Origin: Sinorhizobium mexicanum
GTDB taxonomy: Bacteria > Pseudomonadota > Alphaproteobacteria > Rhizobiales > Rhizobiaceae
Direction: 5' to 3'
Length of the DNA: 64,000 bases
Assembly: GCF_013488225.1 (NCBI RefSeq)
Contig: NZ_CP041238.1
Coordinates: 2,319,501 to 2,383,500, forward strand
Position 1 is the first letter of the stretch, and each line of letters starts with the position of its first letter. Position numbers and translations under genes: made by a program. Of the stretch, positions 27,069 through 36,384 are shown piece after piece. The notes beneath the pieces were generated by a model. The model was not told where the DNA came from and ran no database searches. It was given only the letters and a program-made list of their open reading frames with translations.

Positions 27069-27907
27069 GCGCGATCTCGCAGGACACGGTCTGCGAAGGG
27101 ATCCGCCGCCAGCACACGGCCATCACGTGCGCCGACCCAGTCGAGCGCCGCGCGCAGGCGAACGACCTCCCCGACGACGACGATTGCCGGCGGCTCGAGG
27201 CCGGAGGTCGCGACATCAGCTTCGGCGCGCGAAAGCGTCGTTTCCAGCACCACCTGCGCCGGTGTCGCTGCATTGCAGACGAACGCCATCGGCTCTTCCG
27301 GAGAGCGGCCGCCGGCAATGAGATTGGCGGTGATTTGGCCGATATGCTTCATCGCCATGTACATGACGATCACCGGTGAACCCTTGGCGATGCCTTCCCA
27401 GTTGATCCGGTCCGGCACGACGCCCGAGGAATCGTGGCCGGTCAGGAAGGTCACGGCATGATTGACCTCCCGGTGCGTCACTGGAATACCGGCATAGGCA
27501 AGCCCGCCGATGCCGGCCGTGATGCCCGGAACGATCCGGAACGGAATGCGATGCTCGACAAGCGTCAAGGCTTCCTCGCCGCCGCGGCCGAAGACGAAGG
27601 GGTCGCCGCCCTTGAGGCGGAGCACGCGGTTTCCGGCGCGCGCCAGTTCGACAAGGCGAAGCGAAATATCGCGCTGCTTCGGCGAAGGCTTGCCGCCGCG
27701 CTTTCCGGCGTATTCGAGGGCAGCACCGGGTTTTGCGAGCTTCAGGCAATCGCCGTTCACCAGCGCATCATGGACGATGACATCGGCCTGGCGCAGCGCA
27801 TTGGCGGCATGCAGCGTCAAAAGCCCGGGATCGCCCGGCCCGGCGCCGACCAGCCAGACGGAACCGGGTTCGAGTTCTGGTAGACCGGCAAAAAATGCAT
27901 CCGTCAT
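27065..27907 (-). CDS. cobA: CobA, uroporphyrinogen III C-methyltransferase
   Basis: 280 residues, the length of the stand-alone SUMT. The SAM-binding GAGPGDPGLLTLHA, the VIVHDALVN stretch and LKGGDPFVFGRGGEE motif are all present. It methylates C2 and C7 of uroporphyrinogen III to precorrin-2, the entry step to cobalamin. No CysG oxidase/ferrochelatase domain is fused. It lies downstream of cobE and overlaps cobB. Confidence 0.96.
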   Translation of the reverse strand: MTDAFFAGLPELEPGSVWLVGAGPGDPGLLTLHAANALRQADVIVHDALVNGDCLKLAKPGAALEYAGKRGGKPSPKQRDISLRLVELARAGNRVLRLKGGDPFVFGRGGEEALTLVEHRIPFRIVPGITAGIGGLAYAGIPVTHREVNHAVTFLTGHDSSGVVPDRINWEGIAKGSPVIVMYMAMKHIGQITANLIAGGRSPEEPMAFVCNAATPAQVVLETTLSRAEADVATSGLEPPAIVVVGEVVRLRAALDWVGARDGRVLAADPFADRVLRDRA

Positions 27908-28043
27908 GGCATGATCCTTGAGGTCCCGCGGGACAGCAGACCTGTTTCAACCTGTAAGGCAGGTAATTTGTTTTGATAGAAATCGACGACAGAGCATTGA
28001 ATCTGCTCGTCTAACGAAACATGGAGACAAGCGGAGAAAGCCA

Positions 28044-28499
28044 TCAGGCGTCCCCCACGCGCTTTGTCCGGATTGTGGCCGCTCCGGTTGCGCGTGCGGG
28101 ACCGGCGATCGCCGCAGTCGCACGGGCCGAGCGGATTTTCGGCACGATCAGCACCGCATCGCGGCCGGCGCCGGCAAGTGCCGCGCCTTCCGCCACGCCG
28201 TGACAGCCGGTATGGGCAAAGACGATTTCCGAGGGATTCTGCAGTCGCGCCGTTTCCGCCTCCAGCGTCGACGCGCCAAAGAAGCGCGCCGGCACGGCAA
28301 AATGCCGTGCGGCCGCATGGATCGCCGCCTCCTCGGCACGGGCATCGAGCGAGGCGACAAAATCGATGTCACGCTTTTCGAGACGGGCTTCTGAAAGGGC
28401 CTGCTCGGCAAGCGCAATCACTTCCTCGGACGCGGTGTTCCGCTCGCAGCCAAGGCCGAGTACAAGCTTGGTGACAGTTGGTCGATTGACCGAAGGCAT
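28044..28499 (-). CDS. cobE: CobE, CbiG C-terminal-type cobalamin biosynthesis protein
   Basis: 151 residues from the ATG at 28499. LVLGLGCERNTASEEVIALAE resembles the C-terminal domain of CbiG in short motif form (GLGCERNT), and SLDARAEEAAI follows. The role in aerobic B12 synthesis is thought to be binding a corrin intermediate; the catalytic function is unclear. It starts the presumed cobE-A-B-C-D unit; the gap to cobA is 136 bases and holds no other gene that I can see. Confidence 0.88.
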   Translation of the reverse strand: MPSVNRPTVTKLVLGLGCERNTASEEVIALAEQALSEARLEKRDIDFVASLDARAEEAAIHAAARHFAVPARFFGASTLEAETARLQNPSEIVFAHTGCHGVAEGAALAGAGRDAVLIVPKIRSARATAAIAGPARATGAATIRTKRVGDA

Positions 28500-28519
28500 A
28501 TGCTGTGCGGCTCCCCCGC

Positions 28520-28730
28520 AGCGTCGCGTATCCGCCTCGATACGCAAAGCTGCTCCGTGATTTGCTGCACAGCTTCGGAAATCTCCGGATACCGGCAGCG
28601 GTCGGCGTTCCATACGAAGCGCCGGCCTGGGCAGATAGCCGCACCGGTCTGGACAGCACCGGATCAGGTCCCCTGTATGGGTCGGCCGCACCGGACGCTC
28701 TTACAGTCTGCTCGAAGCAGACGCCGTCGC
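28520..28730 (-). promoter_or_regulatory. structured leader of cobE, possible divergent cobalamin riboswitch
   Basis: Upstream of cobE on the minus strand a GC-rich stretch has, in order, ACAGGGGACC (28667-28678), CCGGTGCTGTCCAGACCGG, CTGCCC (28629-28634), a hairpin GGCG..CGCC, and ATCCGGAGATTTCC near 28582. The order recalls ACAGGGAA, CGGTG..CCG, GCTGCCCC and the B12 box GCCAGGAGACC, but the last differs by a gap. A hairpin GTCTGC-TCGAA-GCAGAC at 28706-28722 lies at its 5' end. The rest of the gap to the TSUP gene (28731-28969) shows no gene. Low certainty. Confidence 0.4.
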
Positions 28731-28969
28731 ATGATTGTCATTTTTACCGGAGCCCATCCGGCCGGTCAAACCGGATTGCGACATCGGCGTGTCGTAAACG
28801 GTGCAGGTTGACGGGCGCATCGCGTCTCATCCTTGGTCGGTTTCAGGAAAACTGGGCATCAAATCCGCGGAGGCGTGCAGCAAACCCGCAATCTGCCCTT
28901 TGCATTTCCGTTCCGGCTCTGACACAAGGCGGAAACAATTCCGCTGCCATTCCGCTTCCCGAGCCTCCC

Positions 28970-29755
28970 GTGCACGACCTCGCCCTTCACATTCTTCTCT
29001 TCCTCTTCGCTGCAGCCTTCATCGCTGGGTTCATCGATTCGATTGCCGGCGGCGGCGGAATGATCACCATTCCCGCCATGCTGATCGCCGGCATTCCGCC
29101 GCTCGAAACGCTCGGCACCAACAAGCTGCAATCGCTCTTCGGTTCGGGTTCCGCAAGCCTCGCCTATGCGCGGTACGGCCATGTGAGCCTGAAGGAGCAG
29201 CTGCCGATGGCGGCGATGGCGGCGCTCGGGTCCGTCTTCGGCGCCCTGCTCGCGACGGTCGTTCCCGCCGACGCGCTCAAGGCCGTTCTGCCCTTCCTGC
29301 TGATCGCGATCGCTGTCTATTTCGGTTGCAAGCCCAACATCGGCGACGTCGAAAGGCACCACCGAATTACGAAGCTCGCCTTCACGCTCACCTTTGTGCC
29401 GCTCATCGGCTTTTATGACGGCGTGTTCGGTCCCGGGACCGGCTCCTTCTTCATGCTCGGTTTCGTCACCCTCGGCGGCTTCGGCATCATCAAGGCGACC
29501 GCCCACACGAAGTTTCTGAATTTCGGCTCCAATCTCGGCGCCTTCTTCGTCTTCCTTGCCTATGGCGTGGTGTTCTGGAAGGTCGGCCTGACGATGGGCG
29601 CGGGGCAGTTCCTTGGAGCACAGGTCGGCTCGCGCTTCGCGATGGCGAAGGGCGCGAAGATCATCAAGCCGCTGCTCGTCGTGGTCTCGATCGCGTTGGC
29701 GGTCCGTCTGCTGGCCGACCCGGCGCATCCGCTCCGGATCTGGCTTGGCATGTGA
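28970..29755 (+). CDS. TSUP (TauE/SafE) family membrane permease
   Basis: 261 residues from a GTG at 28970; the open frame continues far upstream but that part is not protein-like. It is polytopic with about seven to eight helices. Typical motifs are AGFIDSIAGGGGMITIPA, LGTNKLQSLFGS and YDGVFGPGTGSFFML. Members export sulfite or organosulfonates, or import other anions; a link with cobalt has been suggested for some members near cob genes, but here the substrate is only guessed. It sits alone on the plus strand between two cobalamin operons. Confidence 0.85.
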   Translation: MHDLALHILLFLFAAAFIAGFIDSIAGGGGMITIPAMLIAGIPPLETLGTNKLQSLFGSGSASLAYARYGHVSLKEQLPMAAMAALGSVFGALLATVVPADALKAVLPFLLIAIAVYFGCKPNIGDVERHHRITKLAFTLTFVPLIGFYDGVFGPGTGSFFMLGFVTLGGFGIIKATAHTKFLNFGSNLGAFFVFLAYGVVFWKVGLTMGAGQFLGAQVGSRFAMAKGAKIIKPLLVVVSIALAVRLLADPAHPLRIWLGM

Positions 29756-29769
29756 AGGCCCAGGAGCGC

Positions 29770-29880
29770 GCTACTGCATGTTTCCTTAAATCGTAGCCGC
29801 TTCAAGGATAAGAACATGCAGCAATTCAAAGTGCGACAGCGTCCTTTGCGCGCGCGTCAGATAGGATGCGCGGCGCCGTA
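29770..29880 (-). repeat. dispersed palindromic repeat, family A (copy 2)
   Basis: CTACTGCATGTTTCCTTAAAT..GATAAGAACATGCAGCAATTCAAAG then GCGACAGCGTCCTTTGCGC and GCGGCGCCGTA: the reverse of the layout at 42075. It lies between the TSUP gene and cobO, which are convergent. Confidence 0.85.
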
Positions 29881-29900
29881 GAACTGCCAGCTTTGAGCCG

Positions 29901-30545
29901 TCAGAATTCGACGCCCTTCTGCGCCTTGATACCGGAACGGAACGGATGTTTGACGAGTTCCATCTCAGTCACCAGATCGGCGATCTCGATCAGATCTTCC
30001 TTGGCGTTGCGGCCGGTCAGAACCACGTGCGTCATGTGCGGTTTTTCCTCTTTCAGGAAACGGACGACCTCGGCGACATCGATGTAGTCGTAGCGCAGCG
30101 CGATGTTGATCTCGTCGAGCAGAACCATGGAATTGCGTTCGTCGCGGATCAGCTCCTTGGCCTTTTCCCAGGCTTTCTCGGCCGTCGCCACGTCGCGCGC
30201 GCGGTCCTGCGTCTCCCAGGTGAAGCCCTCCCCAAGCGTGTAGAATTGGCAGAGATCGCCGAAATGCTTTTCGATCAGGTCGCGCTCGCCGGTGTGCATG
30301 GCGCCCTTGATGAACTGCACGACGGCGCAGGGCATGCCGTGGGCGATGTGGCGGAAGATCATGCCGAAGCCGGCGGTCGACTTGCCCTTGCCCTTGCCGG
30401 TGTGGACGATGACGAGGCCCTTTTCGTCGGTCTTCGTCGCCATGATTTTTTCGCGCGCGGTCTTCTTCTTCGCCATCTTCATGGCGTGGCGGGCTTCATC
30501 CTTTTCCGGCCCGGCTTCGCCGCTGGTTACTGTTTCGTCGCTCAT
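29901..30545 (-). CDS. cobO: CobO, cob(I)yrinic acid a,c-diamide adenosyltransferase
   Basis: 214 residues, CobA/BtuR type. The P-loop is VHTGKGKGKSTAGFGM, preceded by a charged N-terminal extension rich in Lys and Glu; ALRYDYIDVAEVV and TGRNAKEDLIEIADLVTEM are family motifs. It transfers the 5'-deoxyadenosyl group to the corrinoid cobalt. It overlaps the cobN stop by 4 bases and is the last gene of cobP-W-N-O. Confidence 0.96.
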   Translation of the reverse strand: MSDETVTSGEAGPEKDEARHAMKMAKKKTAREKIMATKTDEKGLVIVHTGKGKGKSTAGFGMIFRHIAHGMPCAVVQFIKGAMHTGERDLIEKHFGDLCQFYTLGEGFTWETQDRARDVATAEKAWEKAKELIRDERNSMVLLDEINIALRYDYIDVAEVVRFLKEEKPHMTHVVLTGRNAKEDLIEIADLVTEMELVKHPFRSGIKAQKGVEF

Positions 30546-33500
30546 GGTGATCTCTCCCTATTCGTTCCAGCGCGCAGCCGACGGACGGCCGCGTCACCGG
30601 ACAGACTGTTCAGTTCAAAACGCGCCGAGTTGGAGCGCGGATTCCAGAGGCCGCGATCGATCGCTTCCAGGAAACGGTCCGACATTTCGGCAAGCGCGGC
30701 CGCGTTCTTGTCGCGCAGGAAATCGAGGACCTTCTCGTCGGTGATGAATGCCTGGTAGGCGGCCTCGAAATGGTGATCGCGCACGGCGCCGGTCGTCGCG
30801 GCGAAGGCAAACATATAGTCGACCGTCGCAGCGATCTCGAAGGCGCCCTTGTAGCCGTGGCGCATGACGCCATCGATCCACTTCGGGTTGACCACGCGCG
30901 CGCGCACGACCCGGCCGATCTCCTCTTCCAGCGAGCGAATCACCGGCTTTTCCGGACGCGAATGGTCGTTGTGGTAGATCGCCGGGCGCTGGCCGGCGAG
31001 GTGCTCCGCCGCAGCGCTCATGCCGCCCTCGAATTGGTAGTAGTCATCGCTGTCGAGCAGGTCGTGTTCGCGATTGTCCTGGTTCTGGACCACCGCTTCG
31101 ATGGTTCGCAGCCGTTCCTCGAACAGTCCGCGCTCGGCCTTGCCATCCTCGCCGGCGCCATAGGCGTAGCCACCCCAGGTGAGATAGGCTTCAGCGAGAT
31201 CGCCGCGCTTGTCCCAGCCCTTCTCGTCGATCAGCGCCTGCAGCCCGGCCCCATAGGCGCCCGGCTTGGCGCCGAAGACGCGATAGGAGGCGCGCCGCGC
31301 GGCTTGCTTCGGCTCGACGCCGATCTCTTCCAGCCGCCTCGTCTCGGCGCGCATGCGCGCGGCGATCATGTTATCGGCGTCGTCCTCTTCCAAAGCCCCG
31401 ACTGCGCGGATCGCCTTGTCGAAAAGCGCGATCTGCTCCGGGAAGGCGTCACGGAAGAAACCGGAAATCCGGAGCGTGACATCGACGCGCGGGCGTCCGA
31501 GCACTGCGAGCGGCACGATCTCGTAGCCGGTCACGCGGCGCGAGGCCATGTCCCAGACCGGCTTGGCGCCGATCAGCGCCAGCGCCTGGGCGATGTCGTC
31601 GCCGCCGGTGCGCATGTTGGAGGTGCCCCAGGCGGTGAGCCCGAAGGAGGACGGCCATTCGCCATGGTCCTGCAGGTAGCGGCGGATGAGCAATTCGGCA
31701 GATTTCTTGCCGAGCTCATAGGCCGCCGGCGTCGGCACGGCGCGGCTGTCGACGGAATAGAAATTGCGGCCGGTCGGCAGCACGTCGGGACGGCCGCGCG
31801 TCGGCGCGCCGGACGGCCCGGGTGCCACGAAGCGGCCATCGAGCCCAGTAAGCAGGCCTTTGATTTCCGCTTCCCCGGAGCCTTCGATCGAGGGCTTTAG
31901 GCGCGCATCGATCTCGTCGAGCACAGCGCGGCTGGCTGGCCATCCAGCGGGACAGGCGACCTCGCCGGATACCAGCTTCCCCGCGAGGAGTTCAATACGC
32001 TCGACCGTATCGCCGGCGGTGCGCCAGGGTGCATCCGAGACGGCGGCGAGAGGCGCGGGCTTCGGGCCGTTCCACGGCGCGGACATGACGCAGTCAAGGG
32101 GGTCGAAAGGTTGCAACTGCGGAACCGTACCCCCCTCTGCCCTGCCGGGCATCTCCCCCACAAGGGGGGAGATTGGCAGATGGCGACCGCTCGGTCCCTC
32201 GACGTTGCCGCTGATTCTCGGTTGTTCGACGTTACCGCTAACAATTGCACCTTCTGCCGTCGGATCCGCCTGGGGCGGTAGGGCTGCGGGACTCGCTTCG
32301 CGTTGCTGAGACGCTGGCTTCGCCTCATGTTGCGGCGCTGTGGAGCCACGAGAGATGTCCGGCAGGACAGAGGGGGGTGATCCCGCCGATGCATCACCCA
32401 GCCCCAAGTCCGACGCAATCGCCCGCTGCAGGCTCTGGTCGCCGCCCTCGCCCAAGCCGCGCGGCACCCGCGCCAGTGCCACGGTGAGGTCAGTCAGCAA
32501 ACGCCCCTCCGGCGCGACGCCGAAGATGTGCAGCCCGTCACGGATCTGCATTTCCTTCAAGTCGCAGAGATAGGCGTCGAGCTTTTCCAGCGCCTTGTCG
32601 TCGCTGTCGGCCTTTTCGATGCCGGCGTCCTGATCGAGGCCTATGTCGCGGACGAGATCCAGGATCTGCCGGCTCAGGAGCCTGAGCCGCCGCGGGTCGC
32701 CGCCGGCCGCCTCGTAATACTCGTCGACCAGCGCCTCGAGGTCTTTGAGCGGCCCATAGGATTCCGCACGCGTCAAGGGCGGCGTCAGATGGTCGATGAT
32801 GACGGCGCTGGTGCGGCGCTTGGCCTGCGTTCCCTCGCCCGGATCGTTGACGATGAAGGGGTAAAGATGCGGCGTCGGACCGAAGACCGCCTCGGGGTAA
32901 CAAGTCTCCGAAAGCGCCAGTGCCTTGCCGGGCAGCCATTCGAGATTGCCGTGCTTGCCCATGTGGATGATCGCGTCGGCGTGGAACACCTGCCGCAAGA
33001 AGGCGTAGAAGGCGAGATAGCCGTGCGGCGGCACAAGGTCCGGGGCGTGATAGGTTTCTTTCGGATCGATGTTGTAGCCGCGCGCCGGCTGGATACCGAC
33101 GACAACATCACCGAAGCGCGCGAGCGGCAGCGCGAAGGCGCCGTTGAGGAAAAATGGATCGGCTTCTGGCTCGCCCCAGCGCGCCGTCACCTCCTCCTGA
33201 ATCTGCTGCGGGAGGGAACCGAAGAAGTCCTTGTATTGCGCGAGCGAAATGACCTCACGGATTTCGCGGTCGCGGCTTGCCGCGTTGGTCGGCCCGGCCA
33301 TCAGGAAGCGCATCAGCGCGTCGCTGTCCTCGGGAAAACCTTCGATGGGATAGCCTTCCGCAGCCATCGCCTTCAGCACCTCGATGGTGCCGGCCGGCGT
33401 ATCGAGGCCGACGCCGTTGCCAAGGCGCCCGTCGCGGTTGGGATAATTGGCCATGACGATCGCTACGCGGCGCGCTTGCGGCTTTGCCCGGCGCAACCGC

Positions 33501-34639
33501 GCCCAGTTGGCGGCAAGCCGCGCGGCAAAGCGGACGCGATCGGCAAGCGGTTCGTGCCCGATGATATTGGCTTCCACCGCCGGATCATAGACCGACGCCG
33601 CCTTGAAGGAGACGGCCCGCGAGAGAATGCGGCCGTCCACCTCGGGCAGCGCGACGTTCATGCCGAGATCGCGCGCCATCAACCCCTGCGGCGAAGCCTC
33701 CCAGGCGGCGCGGGAGGATCCGGAAAAGATCACTTGCAGCACCGGCGCCCCCGTCGATTCGAGCGCCGTCGGCTGGCGGTCGGCACCAGGCGCGGAGACG
33801 GCAAAGCCGGTGGCGTTCATCACCACATCCGGAGCGGCTTCAGCGAAGATCGCCTGCAATGTGCCGATCGAGACCTGATCCTTGAGACTCGAGACGAAGA
33901 GCGGAAGCGCCCGCATGCCTTCGGCCGCAAGCGCGTCGATCAAGGCTTCGACGGGTTTGGTTTCGCCGCTTTGCACGAGGGCGCGGTAGAAGCAGATGGC
34001 GACGGTGGGTCTGAATTCCTTCTTCTCGTCTGCAGTGGTCGCTGCATCCGGCAAGCCAGCAATCGCACGCCACCGGTCGACACCGGTCACCCCCTCGCCC
34101 GGCCACCAGATACCCGCCTTCAAGAGCGGCCGCGCCGGCTGCGGCTTCTCGCCGCCGGAAATCAGCGCCTCGGCATAATCAAGGAAGAGTCCGGCATTGT
34201 CGGCGCCGCCCTCGGTGAAGTAGGCCCAGAGGCGCTCGCGGTCCTCCGCAGACACCGTGGAAAACGGGTCGAGACCCTGGTCCGGCTTGTCGTCGCCCGG
34301 GAGCACCGCGATCTGGAACGTGTTCGCAATTGCTGCCGCATGCAGCGCCTCGAGCACGTAACGGAAATAGCTGGCACCGCCGAGCGGGCGGACGACGATC
34401 AGCTTCGCGTGCCGTGCCGTGCGCTCGACATAGGTGTCGACCGACATCGGATGCATCAGATTCATCAGGCTGGCGATGCGCAACGTCCTCGCCCCCGCCC
34501 GCCGTCCATAGGCCGCGGCGATCGAGGCAAGCTCCGTGTCGGCGGCCGAGAGGAACAGGATGTCGGCCGGGCTTTGCCCGAGATCGATCGCCTCGTTGCC
34601 ATCGGCGATCGTGCCTTTCTGGGCGAGAAGCAGGTGCAT
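30542..34639 (-). CDS. cobN: CobN, large subunit of aerobic cobaltochelatase, with repeat-derived insert
   Basis: 1365 residues, about 90 more than the Pseudomonas denitrificans type (about 1,275). It inserts cobalt into hydrogenobyrinic acid a,c-diamide with CobS and CobT, using ATP. Family motifs include VIVMANYPNRDGRLGNGVGLD (short form YPNRDGRLGNGVGLDTP), HMGKHGNLEWLPGK and TAWGTSNMRTGGDD. Residues about 750-840 form a low-complexity linker (rich in Pro, Ala, Gln) encoded between two inverted copies of a rhizobial repeat at 32130 and 32350; the flanking sequence is normal. The frame is intact, so the protein is probably active. It overlaps cobO and follows cobW by 11 bases. Confidence 0.97.
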   Translation of the reverse strand: MHLLLAQKGTIADGNEAIDLGQSPADILFLSAADTELASIAAAYGRRAGARTLRIASLMNLMHPMSVDTYVERTARHAKLIVVRPLGGASYFRYVLEALHAAAIANTFQIAVLPGDDKPDQGLDPFSTVSAEDRERLWAYFTEGGADNAGLFLDYAEALISGGEKPQPARPLLKAGIWWPGEGVTGVDRWRAIAGLPDAATTADEKKEFRPTVAICFYRALVQSGETKPVEALIDALAAEGMRALPLFVSSLKDQVSIGTLQAIFAEAAPDVVMNATGFAVSAPGADRQPTALESTGAPVLQVIFSGSSRAAWEASPQGLMARDLGMNVALPEVDGRILSRAVSFKAASVYDPAVEANIIGHEPLADRVRFAARLAANWARLRRAKPQARRVAIVMANYPNRDGRLGNGVGLDTPAGTIEVLKAMAAEGYPIEGFPEDSDALMRFLMAGPTNAASRDREIREVISLAQYKDFFGSLPQQIQEEVTARWGEPEADPFFLNGAFALPLARFGDVVVGIQPARGYNIDPKETYHAPDLVPPHGYLAFYAFLRQVFHADAIIHMGKHGNLEWLPGKALALSETCYPEAVFGPTPHLYPFIVNDPGEGTQAKRRTSAVIIDHLTPPLTRAESYGPLKDLEALVDEYYEAAGGDPRRLRLLSRQILDLVRDIGLDQDAGIEKADSDDKALEKLDAYLCDLKEMQIRDGLHIFGVAPEGRLLTDLTVALARVPRGLGEGGDQSLQRAIASDLGLGDASAGSPPSVLPDISRGSTAPQHEAKPASQQREASPAALPPQADPTAEGAIVSGNVEQPRISGNVEGPSGRHLPISPLVGEMPGRAEGGTVPQLQPFDPLDCVMSAPWNGPKPAPLAAVSDAPWRTAGDTVERIELLAGKLVSGEVACPAGWPASRAVLDEIDARLKPSIEGSGEAEIKGLLTGLDGRFVAPGPSGAPTRGRPDVLPTGRNFYSVDSRAVPTPAAYELGKKSAELLIRRYLQDHGEWPSSFGLTAWGTSNMRTGGDDIAQALALIGAKPVWDMASRRVTGYEIVPLAVLGRPRVDVTLRISGFFRDAFPEQIALFDKAIRAVGALEEDDADNMIAARMRAETRRLEEIGVEPKQAARRASYRVFGAKPGAYGAGLQALIDEKGWDKRGDLAEAYLTWGGYAYGAGEDGKAERGLFEERLRTIEAVVQNQDNREHDLLDSDDYYQFEGGMSAAAEHLAGQRPAIYHNDHSRPEKPVIRSLEEEIGRVVRARVVNPKWIDGVMRHGYKGAFEIAATVDYMFAFAATTGAVRDHHFEAAYQAFITDEKVLDFLRDKNAAALAEMSDRFLEAIDRGLWNPRSNSARFELNSLSGDAAVRRLRAGTNRERSP
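32130..32378. repeat. inverted intragenic repeat pair in cobN (family D)
   Basis: CCCCCCTCTGCCCTGCCGGG plus CATCTCCCCCAC at 32130-32163, with GGGGGGAGAT after it. The reverse-oriented GAGATGTCCGGCAGGACAG..GGGGGG lies at 32351-32377. Between them lie direct repeats TCGACGTTGCCGCT and TCGACGTTACCGCT. In the cobN frame the first copy reads SPLVGEMPGRAEGG, a signature of this repeat. Confidence 0.85.
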
Positions 34640-34650
34640 TTTCTATCCGA

Positions 34651-35715
34651 TCACACCAGCGCAGAGATCGCGGCGCGTACCGCGGCCTCGTCCATGTCGT
34701 GGAGGCCGATGACGACGAGGCGCGTGCCGCGTGGTTCGCCAGCCGCCCAGGCGCGGTCGTAATATTGGTCGATGCGGCTGCCAACCGCCTGGATCAGGAG
34801 GCGCATCGGCTTGCCGGGAATATCGGCAAAGCCCTTGAGGCGCAGCACGTCGTGCTCCGCAATCACGCCCTTCAGCCGGTCGATGAAGGCCGCGGGATCG
34901 CCGATCGCGCCGAGTTCGACGACAAAGCTGTCGAATTCGTCGTGGTCGTGCTCTTCGCCGCCCTCATGCTCCATTTCGTGATGCGACTTGCGGTTGGCGA
35001 TCTCACCCTCGGTGCCGACGCCGAGCCCGAGCAGGATGGCGGCAGCCACTTCGCCGTTCTTCGCCTCGATCATCGTCGGCTTGCGGCTGATGCGCGAAGC
35101 CACCTCGTCGCGAACGGACTTGAGGCCCGAGGCGTCGATCAGGTCGGTCTTGTTGAGGACGATGAGGTCGGCGGCGGTCAACTGGTCCTCGAAGAGCTCT
35201 TCGAGCGGGCTCTCATGGTCGAGGTTGTCGTCGTTGACGCGAAGTGCATCGACCTTGTCGTGGTCGTCCGCAAAGCGGCCGGCGGCAACCGCGGCGCTGT
35301 CGACGACGGTCACGACGCCGTCGACCGTCACTTCGCTGCGAATATCCGGCCAATTAAACGCGGCGACCAGCGGCTGCGGCAGGGCAAGGCCCGATGTCTC
35401 GATGACGATGTGGTCGGGCCGGTTTTCGCGTTCGAGCAGCTTCGTCATGGTCGGGATGAAATCGTCAGCCACCGTGCAGCAGATGCAGCCGTTGGTGAGT
35501 TCGATGATGTCGTCCTCCGAGCAGGCGTCCGCGCCGCAGCCCTTCAGCACGTCGCCGTCGACGCCGAGATCGCCGAACTCGTTGATGATCAGCGCGATGC
35601 GCTTGCCGTCTGCGTTCTGCAACAGATTGCGGATCATCGTCGTCTTGCCGGCGCCGAGGAACCCGGTGATGACGGTGGCCGGGATCTTGCCGTGGTTGGC
35701 TTTGGCGAGTGTCAT
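34651..35715 (-). CDS. cobW: CobW, GTPase metallochaperone
   Basis: 354 residues, COG0523 G3E GTPase. The P-loop is GFLGAGKTTMIRNLL, the metal-binding GCICCTV motif follows, and a His/Glu-rich stretch (HHEMEHEGGEEHDHDE) lies near residue 243-258, followed by the C-terminal CobW domain. It likely delivers or protects cobalt for CobN. It sits 3 bases after cobP and 11 before cobN in the riboswitch-controlled operon. Confidence 0.96.
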   Translation of the reverse strand: MTLAKANHGKIPATVITGFLGAGKTTMIRNLLQNADGKRIALIINEFGDLGVDGDVLKGCGADACSEDDIIELTNGCICCTVADDFIPTMTKLLERENRPDHIVIETSGLALPQPLVAAFNWPDIRSEVTVDGVVTVVDSAAVAAGRFADDHDKVDALRVNDDNLDHESPLEELFEDQLTAADLIVLNKTDLIDASGLKSVRDEVASRISRKPTMIEAKNGEVAAAILLGLGVGTEGEIANRKSHHEMEHEGGEEHDHDEFDSFVVELGAIGDPAAFIDRLKGVIAEHDVLRLKGFADIPGKPMRLLIQAVGSRIDQYYDRAWAAGEPRGTRLVVIGLHDMDEAAVRAAISALV

Positions 35716-35718
35716 GGA

Positions 35719-36246
35719 TCAACCCTTCATTTTCAGCGGCAATCCGGCCGCGACAAAGTAAACTTCGGCGGATTTCTCCGCAACGATCTGGTGGAGGCGG
35801 CCGGCATGGTCGCGAAAATCGCGCGCCATCCGGTTTTCCGGAACGATGCCAAGGCCGACCTCATTGGAAACGAAGATGAGGCGCGCCCGCGCCTCGGGGA
35901 GGAAGGCGGCAAGCGCCGCGAATTCCGCGGCTATGTCGCGCTCTTCCATCATCAGGTTGGTGACCCAAAGCGTCAGGCAATCGACAAGGATCGCGCGAGC
36001 CGGATCGTCGATGCGGCGAAGCAAGCCGACGAGATTGAGCGGCTCTTCATGGGTCGTCCAGCCCTTGCCGCGCCGCGTCTCCTGGTGGTGGCGGATGCGA
36101 TCGCGCATCTCGTCGTCCCAGGCTCGACCCGTGGCGGCGTAATGCAACGGCAGTCCGGAGGCTTCGGCGAGCCTTTCCGCGAAAGAGGATTTGCCGGATC
36201 GGGCGCCGCCAAGGACGAGGATCGGTCCGGCGTTGGGAATGGTCAT
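35719..36246 (-). CDS. cobP: CobP (CobU), adenosylcobinamide kinase/guanylyltransferase
   Basis: 175 residues. The P-loop is [19 protein letters not shown], and the nucleophilic His region is [13 protein letters not shown], with [13 protein letters not shown] as a further motif. It phosphorylates adenosylcobinamide and attaches GMP during nucleotide-loop assembly. First gene of cobP-W-N-O, 140 bases downstream of the riboswitch core. Confidence 0.96.
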   Translation of the reverse strand: MTIPNAGPILVLGGARSGKSSFAERLAEASGLPLHYAATGRAWDDEMRDRIRHHQETRRGKGWTTHEEPLNLVGLLRRIDDPARAILVDCLTLWVTNLMMEERDIAAEFAALAAFLPEARARLIFVSNEVGLGIVPENRMARDFRDHAGRLHQIVAEKSAEVYFVAAGLPLKMKG

Positions 36247-36384
36247 GCGGCCGGCCTCAGTTCACTGACGGCTTCAACCGGAAATGGGCGGGCCCCACGC
36301 TCGTCGCGCGTTCGCAAGACAATTTGTAAGCCATGACAACCTCCGTGCTGGCATCGGGGAATGGTCTCCCCTTCGGGCGGAATG

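Noticed and set aside
28505..28969. Upstream extension of the TSUP permease
   Set aside because: Low-complexity Arg/Ser-rich translation without homologous look; the GTG at 28970 gives the family length.
32528..34762. 744-codon plus-strand open frame opposite cobN
   Set aside because: Antisense shadow of cobN, same compositional bias.
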